DNA of 37,227 nucleotides from Blastocatellia bacterium (GTDB lineage Bacteria; Acidobacteriota; Blastocatellia; UBA7656; JADIYM01): positions 1 through 37,227 of the forward strand of contig JAJTWZ010000042.1 in NCBI GenBank assembly GCA_021463145.1, in the 5' to 3' direction. A program made the position numbers and the translations under genes. The notes under the pieces were generated by a model, which saw only the letters and a program-made list of their open reading frames with translations, ran no database searches and was not told the origin of the DNA. Below are positions 32,107-37,227 of this stretch, one piece after another. How positions within the stretch are numbered: position 1 is the stretch's first letter; every line of letters begins with the position of its first letter.

Positions 32107-33621
32107 ATGAGAGTGAAGCGAATTCATCGCTCGGGGGCGAGTCGGCTCGCCGTTTGCGGAGCGGCACTTGTATTGGCGGCCGCTGGGCTGGCGCCGACGC
32201 CCGCGCGGGCGCAGGCTGCCTACCTTTCCGTGACCGAGATCGAGCGACTTGTCGCGCCGATAGCGCTCTATCCGGATCCGCTGATCGCCGAAGTTCTGCC
32301 GGCATCGACGTACCCGGACGAGGTCGCGGCCGCCGCGGACTACGTTGCGCAGTACGGCTCGACGGACAAAAACATCGATCGTCAGGGATGGGACAAGAGC
32401 ATCGCCACGCTGGCTCGCTATCCGGAAGTACTCAACAAGATGGCGGACGACATGGACTGGACCGCCGACCTGGGCGACGCGTTCCTGTCGCAACCGGCCG
32501 ACGTCATGGATGCGATCCAAACCTGCCGCGGAGTTGCCAAGGAACGCGGCGCCCTCGAGTCGAACGCGCAGCAGACGATCGTCTACGAGGAAGAGAACAT
32601 CCGCGTTGTGCCTGCGCAGGACGATGTGGTCTACGTTCCGCAGTATCAGCCCCAGGTGGTCTACGTGGAGGAGGATGACGACGACGTGGACTGGGGCGGT
32701 GTCGTCGCGGCCGGGGCCGTCAGCTTCGGCGTAGGCATGGCCGTCGGATCCTGGCTCGACTCAGATTGCGACTGGTACGGCGGCGGGGTGTATTACCCGC
32801 ATTACGGAGGCCACCCGTCCTGGAATTCCTACCGGCACGGCGGGAACGTCAACGTGAACGGCGACGTGATCGTCAACCGTCCGATCAACAACTACAACAG
32901 CACCAGGAACTGGAACCACGACTCGAATCGATATCAGAACAACATCAACAGGTACGGCGACAAGTACAACAACCGGTATCGGGACCAGAACAGAGCCCAG
33001 AACCGCAATTCCGTACGGCAGAACAAGGTCGCGAACGCGGGCCGAAATCCGCAGAACCGGAACCGCAACAACGCCGCCGGCAGGAACAACGCCGCCGGGC
33101 GGAACGACAGGACGGCACGTGACACGGCGGCGTCCCGTGACCTGACGAAGCCGGCGACCCGTGACGCGGGCCGCAACGCTGGACGAACCGCGGATCCGTC
33201 TCGAACGGGTAGTGGCGGACGAAGCACCCGCGACACGACACCGGCTCCGGATCGCGCGAAGAAGGATTCGCTCGACAGGCAGCAGATGCAGCGAGACCGG
33301 CAGCGGCAGGATAGTGCTTCGCGGGGCCGGCAGGATTCCGGAGCGCGGCCCGGTCAGTCGGCGGCGCCTCGCCGCGAGCCGTCCAAGCCGCCAAGCTACG
33401 AACGCGGCAGTTCGGCAAGGCGTGAGAGCGATCGCGGGCTAAGCAGCCGCCAGCAAGCAAATCCGAGATCCAGCGGGGCATTCGGCGGCGGCGGCAGCCG
33501 CGGGCAATCGCAACCGAGGATGAGTGGCGGCGGTGGTGGCGGTAGTCGCGGAGGAGGTGGTGGACGTGGCGGTGGTGGCGGGGGTGGACGCGGCGGAGGC
33601 GGAGGACGCAGGGGTCGTTGA
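32107..33621 (+). CDS. DUF3300 secreted protein with Asn/Arg/Gly-rich tail
   Basis: 504 residues. A signal peptide (about 1-36, ending PARAQA) leads to the DUF3300 domain (about 37-185): SVTEIERLVAPIALYPDPLIAEVLPASTYPDEV, VLNKMADDMDWTADLGDAFLSQPADVMDAIQ and VVYVPQYQPQVVYVEED. A hydrophobic glycine segment (VAAGAVSFGVGMAVGSW) follows, then a Tyr/Gly patch and a long disordered C-terminal half: Asn/Arg-rich (260-340), Arg/Ser/Asp-rich, then an arginine-glycine tail (about 475-504). The ATG at 32107 has GGAGG seven bases before it. DUF2950 follows after 79 bases; the two families occur together in many genomes. The function is unknown; an envelope-located scaffold or matrix protein is a reasonable guess. 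Confidence 0.9.
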   Translation: MRVKRIHRSGASRLAVCGAALVLAAAGLAPTPARAQAAYLSVTEIERLVAPIALYPDPLIAEVLPASTYPDEVAAAADYVAQYGSTDKNIDRQGWDKSIATLARYPEVLNKMADDMDWTADLGDAFLSQPADVMDAIQTCRGVAKERGALESNAQQTIVYEEENIRVVPAQDDVVYVPQYQPQVVYVEEDDDDVDWGGVVAAGAVSFGVGMAVGSWLDSDCDWYGGGVYYPHYGGHPSWNSYRHGGNVNVNGDVIVNRPINNYNSTRNWNHDSNRYQNNINRYGDKYNNRYRDQNRAQNRNSVRQNKVANAGRNPQNRNRNNAAGRNNAAGRNDRTARDTAASRDLTKPATRDAGRNAGRTADPSRTGSGGRSTRDTTPAPDRAKKDSLDRQQMQRDRQRQDSASRGRQDSGARPGQSAAPRREPSKPPSYERGSSARRESDRGLSSRQQANPRSSGAFGGGGSRGQSQPRMSGGGGGGSRGGGGGRGGGGGGGRGGGGGRRGR

Positions 33622-33700
33622 GGCCCGGTCGCCTCGGTGACGCGTCGATGCGCGTTCACGGATCCGCTAATGAGTTCGCCATCCACCAGGAGAGACAGCA

Positions 33701-34660
33701 ATGAAGACTCGCAAGCAAACGGTTTCGATCAATCGGGCGGCGCGCAATTGGACAATCGCGCTCGCCTTCGTCGCCTTGTTGGCTCAGCCATGCTCGACCG
33801 CGCTTGGCCAGAGCACTGGCCAGGACACATACGACTCTCTCGATGCCGCCGTCGAGGCGTTCAAGGGAGCATTCGGCACTCCGGTTTCGAGCGTCCCCGG
33901 ACCGCGCACGCGAATTTTCGGGACCGAGTTCACCAGCTTCTCGTCCGGCGAGGCCGCCCAGGACAACGCCGAACTCGCGAAACTCGACAAGGCCGTGAAA
34001 GAGGTCGTGCGCCCGGTGATGATCAATCCGAAGCACGCGGTTCTGTTCATCGGCGCCCTCAACTGGCCGTTTCCGATTCCGGTCATCCAGAACGCTGCCG
34101 GGAAGTGGTTCTTCGACACCGCGGCCGGCCGCGAGGAGTATCTGAATCGCAGGATCGGAAGGAACGAACTCTCGACCATGGAGACCCTTCGCACGTGCGC
34201 CAGAGCGCAGGTCGAGTATGCCGCCGTGGATCGCGACGGGGACGGCGTGCTCGAATACGCTCAGAAGTACCTGAGCACGGACGGGACGAAGGACGGCCTC
34301 TACTGGCCTTCGGCGGCCGGAGAATCGATGAGCCCGATCGGCGCGTTGATCGCGGGAGCGATGGACGAGGGTTACGTCGCGGGTCAGAAGTCGTATCACG
34401 GATATCGCTATGCGATCCTGACCTCTCAGGGCGCGGCAGCCGCCGGAGGCGCGAAGGACTTCCTGGTCGACGGCAACATGGTTCGCGGCTTCGCCCTTCT
34501 GGCGTATCCGGTGAGCTGGGGATCGTCGGGAGTAATGACGTTCGTCGTAGGGCCGGACGGCCGCGTATTCGAAAGGAACCTGGGGCCGTCGACGCCGGAG
34601 GCCGCTGCTGCGATCACGACTTACAACCCCGATGCTTCGTGGAAACTGTCTGACGACTAG
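33701..34660 (+). CDS. DUF2950 secreted protein
   Basis: 319 residues. A signal peptide (about 1-35, ending STALGQS) precedes the DUF2950 domain: YDSLDAAVEAFKGAFGT, GALNWPFPIPVIQNAAGKWFFDTAAGREEYLNRRIGRNELSTMETLRTCARAQVEYA, then a Ca-binding-like DRDGDGVLEYAQK and a C-terminal half reading DGLYWPSAAGESMSPIGALIAGAMDEGY and WGSSGVMTFVVGPDGRVFERNLG. The family is uncharacterised and exported; the motif-rich core suggests a ligand-binding or processing role. It follows DUF3300 and ends before a good hairpin terminator. Confidence 0.9.
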   Translation: MKTRKQTVSINRAARNWTIALAFVALLAQPCSTALGQSTGQDTYDSLDAAVEAFKGAFGTPVSSVPGPRTRIFGTEFTSFSSGEAAQDNAELAKLDKAVKEVVRPVMINPKHAVLFIGALNWPFPIPVIQNAAGKWFFDTAAGREEYLNRRIGRNELSTMETLRTCARAQVEYAAVDRDGDGVLEYAQKYLSTDGTKDGLYWPSAAGESMSPIGALIAGAMDEGYVAGQKSYHGYRYAILTSQGAAAAGGAKDFLVDGNMVRGFALLAYPVSWGSSGVMTFVVGPDGRVFERNLGPSTPEAAAAITTYNPDASWKLSDD

Positions 34661-34720
34661 CGAGTGTCATGGACGCCGGATTGCCATGTACGTGGCCGCG
34701 AAGCGATAGCAAATGAAAAT

Positions 34721-34763
34721 CGGGTGTCGCTGCGGATCGCTTCACTAACCGCAGCGGCACCCG
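34721..34763 (+). terminator. Hairpin terminator after DUF2950
   Basis: CGGGTGTCGCTGCGG (34721-34735) pairs with CCGCAGCGGCACCCG (34749-34763) with one G-U pair and a 13-base loop. GCTTTGG follows. It lies 60 bases after the DUF2950 stop. Confidence 0.7.
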
Positions 34764-34863
34764 GCTTTGGCAGGCAACCGCTCCGTAGCCCTGGCTACGG
34801 CTTCCGCCATAAGTTGTCGAGTCGGTTCCGGTCGATTCGCGTAAGGTTCGGATCGACAGGTAC

Positions 34864-35039
34864 TCAGTCAGGTTCGCGGTCTACCGGCTGAAGCGTGGCG
34901 ATGGTCCGCATCAGCGTCGATTTTCCGCGCCGTTCGGGCCGAGCAGTCCGAAAAGGCCGCTCCCGATCGTCAGGCTGACGTCGTCGAGCGCGCGAACTCC
35001 GTTCGCGTAGGTCTTCTCGAGTCGCGAGATGGTGAGCAA
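34864..35039 (-). pseudogene. Truncated, frameshifted ABC transporter ATPase
   Basis: From a TTG start at 35039, preceded by GGAGG, the minus strand encodes LLTISRLEKTYANGVRALDD, then a strand leading to GLLGPNGA, the start of a Walker A box. There the frame shifts: GGCGCGGAAAATCG in place of an expected GGCGCGGGAAAATCG loses one G, and the following bases in the next frame continue KSTLMRTIATLQP. It then ends after PVDREPD with a TGA (34866-34864). The remaining ~170 residues of an ABC ATPase, including Walker B and signature, are absent. This is a gene remnant. Confidence 0.8.
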
Positions 35040-35162
35040 GCATCTGCCTCCCTCATGCAGGTCGCGTTTCACGGCCGGGGTTGTGTTCGTCCGGCCGGCT
35101 TACGCCCGAGTCCAGCGAGTTGTTCCAGCCTGCCCGGACCGGTCCTGAAGCCCTGTCCGTCT

Positions 35163-36068
35163 TCACCCCGGCCCTACGAGGCCGTCGTAGATGCCGTCGT
35201 CATCCGGAATGGCGCCGCGAATGCAGCACAGCCGCCGGGCGAATACGCCGGCACGCTCGAGCGTCTCCTGCGGCGCCCAGCCGTCTAGCAGGCCCAGGAT
35301 GCATACGGCCGCGAAGCCGTCGCCCGCCCCGACCGTATCGGCGAGCTCGCCATCGAGCGGGCGTCCTTCGACTCGCGAGAGAGTGCCGCCAGCACTCAGC
35401 GACCACGCGCCGCCGGCACCGCACGTGACAATCACCGACTGAAGCCGGAACTCGTCCACGAGGGCCGCTGCGTGCAACTCGGGATCGCCGCCTGGCAGGC
35501 CGAGACGGTGCGCGACGATTTCCAGCTCCGCATCGTTCAGCTTCAGAAAGTCGGCCGCCTCGATCGACCGGCGGATCGTTTCGGTTGTATCGAACGGCTC
35601 GCGCAGGTTGATGTCGAGCCATCGCGGACACGCCGCTGCCTCAAGGACGGCGTCGAGAGCGGCACGACTGGTTGCACTCCGCTGCGCGAGCGTCCCGAAC
35701 GCCACGACAAGCGGCGACGCCGCGCGAACCGCGGCCGAGGACTCCTCCGCGTCGATCGCGTCATAGGCCTGGCCGTCGACGATCTCGAAGCGATGGCCGC
35801 CATCCCCAAGCGTGATTCGGACGCGCCCCGTGGGCAGATCCCGGTCGCGCTGCACGCCGCGTGTGTCCATTCCGGCGCGCTCGATGGCCTCGAAGATTCG
35901 GTCCCCGTATGCATCGCGGCCGACTCGTGTGACGAGCAGGGGCGCGATGCCAAATCGCTCGAGGTGATACGCCACGTTGAATGGCGCGCCGCCGAGAACG
36001 GCGCGGTCTGGAAACTCGTCGACGAGCGTTTCGCCAAACACCGCAACTCTGCGTACCGTTGCGTTCAT
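35163..36068 (-). CDS. PfkB-family carbohydrate kinase (fructokinase-like)
   Basis: 301 residues, cytoplasmic. The ribokinase/PfkB fold is evident: GETLVDEFPDRAVLGGAPFNVAYHLERFG at the N-terminus, WLDINLREPFDTTE, FLKLNDAELEIV, and the catalytic DTVGAGDGFAAVC near residue 255 with the anion-hole glycines and catalytic Asp. The NAYHL segment and DINLR match fructokinase-type members; the exact sugar is not certain. GGAG lies seven bases before the ATG. It diverges from the HD-domain gene, with 71 bases between them. Confidence 0.9.
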   Translation of the reverse strand: MNATVRRVAVFGETLVDEFPDRAVLGGAPFNVAYHLERFGIAPLLVTRVGRDAYGDRIFEAIERAGMDTRGVQRDRDLPTGRVRITLGDGGHRFEIVDGQAYDAIDAEESSAAVRAASPLVVAFGTLAQRSATSRAALDAVLEAAACPRWLDINLREPFDTTETIRRSIEAADFLKLNDAELEIVAHRLGLPGGDPELHAAALVDEFRLQSVIVTCGAGGAWSLSAGGTLSRVEGRPLDGELADTVGAGDGFAAVCILGLLDGWAPQETLERAGVFARRLCCIRGAIPDDDGIYDGLVGPG

Positions 36069-36139
36069 CCCTTCACTCCATTCAATCCCTGGTCAGCGCG
36101 TCGTATCATCGCGCAATCCCGGCGAAAAGGAGCATTGCG

Positions 36140-36733
36140 ATGCAAATCGACGATCCGAAACCGGCGCGCGCCAGCTTCACTTCAATCGAACACAGCACTC
36201 CGGACGACTGGAAGATCATCGTCTCGCAATTCGTACCGTTTGCGCAGGCTCTTCCCGATCGCGTCCTCGCGCACCTCCGGTTGCTCGAAGGCGACTACGG
36301 AGGATTTCCGGTGGATCGGCTGACTCACTGCCTGCAGACGGCAACGCTCGCGCAACGCGACGGCCGGGACGAGGAGTACGTCGTCTGCGCACTCCTCCAC
36401 GACATTGGAGATACGCTCGGGTCCTACAATCATCCCGAAATCGCGGCGGCAATACTGGCCCCGTTCGTATCGGAAGAAAACCGGTGGATGGTCGCGAATC
36501 ACGGGGTTTTCCAGGGGTACTATTTCTTTCACTACCTCGGGATGGATCGCGACATGCGCGACGCGTTTCGCGACCATCCGTGCTACTCGAGGACGGAAGA
36601 GTTCTGCGCGAAGTACGACAGTCCGGCTTTCGACCCGGCTTATGCGACCGAGTCGCTCCCGTTCTTCGAACCCATGCTGCGGCGCGTATTCGCCCAGCCG
36701 AAGAACTCTATCTACAGATTGCCGGAAGGCTAG
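36140..36733 (+). CDS. HD-domain protein resembling PhnZ/TmpB-type diiron oxygenases
   Basis: 197 residues, cytoplasmic. The metal ligands of an HD domain are present: His63, His87-Asp88 (LLHDIGD), and Asp160 or Asp165 late in the chain. Two extra histidines, His98 (YNHPEI) and His121 (ANHGVFQG), extend this to the four-His/two-Asp pattern of mixed-valence diiron HD oxygenases such as PhnZ, TmpB and MIOX. Hydrolysis of a phosphoester is the alternative. No phosphonate or inositol genes are nearby. GGAG precedes the ATG at 36140; the in-frame ATG at 35981 lies inside the divergent PfkB gene. Confidence 0.82.
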   Translation: MQIDDPKPARASFTSIEHSTPDDWKIIVSQFVPFAQALPDRVLAHLRLLEGDYGGFPVDRLTHCLQTATLAQRDGRDEEYVVCALLHDIGDTLGSYNHPEIAAAILAPFVSEENRWMVANHGVFQGYYFFHYLGMDRDMRDAFRDHPCYSRTEEFCAKYDSPAFDPAYATESLPFFEPMLRRVFAQPKNSIYRLPEG

Positions 36734-36869
36734 TCCGCTGATTCACATTGATTGCACCGCCAGAATTCGACGCTGTGGATCGCTGAAGGCTTCGTACCTG
36801 CGAGATGTCGCCGCGATCGACATCGCCATCAACCTTCAGAATTCCGGAACGCCGGCGAAGGCACTATTA

Positions 36870-37186
36870 GACCGTGGAGCGGTCGAAGGAAACAGCCGTG
36901 GGTCGCGGGAGCGAGTGCAACGAGCGCACACGACCCGCGGTACCGCCGCCAACCTCGGTCCGACCACGGAGCGGTCGCATTGGGTTCGCAGCTCGAAGCG
37001 TACGAATCTCGATCTTCGGCCAAAAGTAAAGACGCCTCTTTGCCAGGACACAACGTCGATTGCGTCGCCACCGACGCGCAATGGGACGGACGATGCGACC
37101 GCTCCGCGGTCGGTACGACGCGGCGGGTGGTTCCGCGGGTCGCGCGCTTGCTCGCTGCACTCGCCGCGCGCGACCCACGGCTGCTA
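36870..37186. repeat. Palindrome-armed repeat cassette, copy 3 (core inverted relative to copy 1)
   Basis: The left arm has GACCGT-GGA-GCGGTC (36870-36884), GAAGGAAACAGCCGTGGGTCG and CGACCCGCGGTACC. The core (36973-37100) is bounded by GGTCGCAT (36973-36980) and ATGCGACC (37093-37100); it is the reverse complement of the core at 691-817 with roughly 90% identity. The right arm has GCTCCGCGGTCGG, GGTTCCGCGGGTCGCGCGC, CTCGCTGCACTCG and GACCCACGGCT, in the same orientation as in copy 1. The bases 36734-36869 and 37187-37227 carry no recognised feature. Confidence 0.75.
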
Positions 37187-37227
37187 TGAAACACAGCCGT
37201 GCGCTGACGCCTGCACTCCGCCCGTTT

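Larger units (their letters stand above)
34661..35162. other. Intergenic stretch with terminator, hairpin and ABC-ATPase relic
   Basis: About 500 bases. It holds the terminator 34721-34763, a small hairpin CCGTAGCC-CT-GGCTACGG (34783-34800) and a broken ABC ATPase start (34864-35039). The remaining 120 bases up to the PfkB stop show nothing recognisable. Confidence 0.6.

Noticed and set aside
36870-37186. Whole-element inversion as the sole explanation of the core orientation
   Set aside because: The arms keep strand-specific bases (TACC left, TTCC right, GAAGGAAA left) in both copies, which whole-element inversion would have exchanged.

Overview
The window is high-GC bacterial chromosome with wobble positions strongly biased to G/C. 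It looks like an Acidobacteriota-type (or related soil bacterium) genome. The reasons are the DUF1800/DUF1501 secreted pair, the 'choice-of-anchor V' CxxCH protein, paired M16 peptidases, a MoaD-like protein fused by overlap to a BNR-repeat protein, and many secreted proteins with Gram-negative signal peptides. This placement is inferred from gene content only; no rRNA or tRNA gene was recognised.

Layout. 1-1145 holds no confident gene and carries repeat cassettes. 1146-2852 is a minus-strand SulP anion permease. 3007-6748 holds small secreted proteins, a DUF3616-like protein and a two-helix-pore K+ channel. 6828-11600 is a minus-strand block: two M16 peptidases in a heterodimer-like pair, a PepSY-type membrane protein and a beta-barrel lipocalin-like protein. 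11720-16306 is plus strand: a minimal GntR regulator, a Fic-fold protein lacking its catalytic histidine, a 57-residue Cys-rich protein, hemB, trpS and a DUF362 protein. 16543-19447 is a DUF1800/DUF1501 pair. 19872-22309 holds the CxxCH protein, then BNR + MoaD-like. An orphan minus-strand gene (22446-23201) precedes a ubiX-ubiA-larB operon (23428-25759). 25760-26811 is repeat-rich. 26812-28262 has a phosphotransferase and a C-terminal relic of a GH63-type glucosidase. 28529-34660 is a two-armed cell-envelope locus: DUF3302-HlyD-outer-membrane channel leftward, DUF3300-DUF2950 rightward. The end holds an ABC-ATPase relic, a PfkB sugar kinase, an HD-domain protein and another repeat cassette.

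Two features stand out. First, five copies of an 18-bp palindrome (consensus ATTGGACC-NN-GGTCCAAT) lie in three intergenic regions. In four of them a TAGNNT -10-like box lies 31.5-32.5 bp from the palindrome centre, pointing at the nearest gene. This implies one unrecognised regulator, probably an activator, controlling the DUF3302-HlyD-OMF operon, DUF3300-DUF2950 and the secreted/DUF3616 genes; it may also act on SulP. Second, non-coding cassettes at about 586-1030, 26172-26413 and 36870-37186 share palindromic arms. Their cores are bounded by GGTCGCA/TGCGACC; the same core occurs in opposite orientations in two copies and is replaced by an unrelated core in the third.

The genes form several independent units rather than one pathway. 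The metabolic operons (hemB-trpS-DUF362, ubiX-ubiA-larB) use tight 4-nt overlaps or short gaps. Convergent junctions at 3620-3670 and 6754-6788 carry nested hairpins that look like bidirectional terminators.
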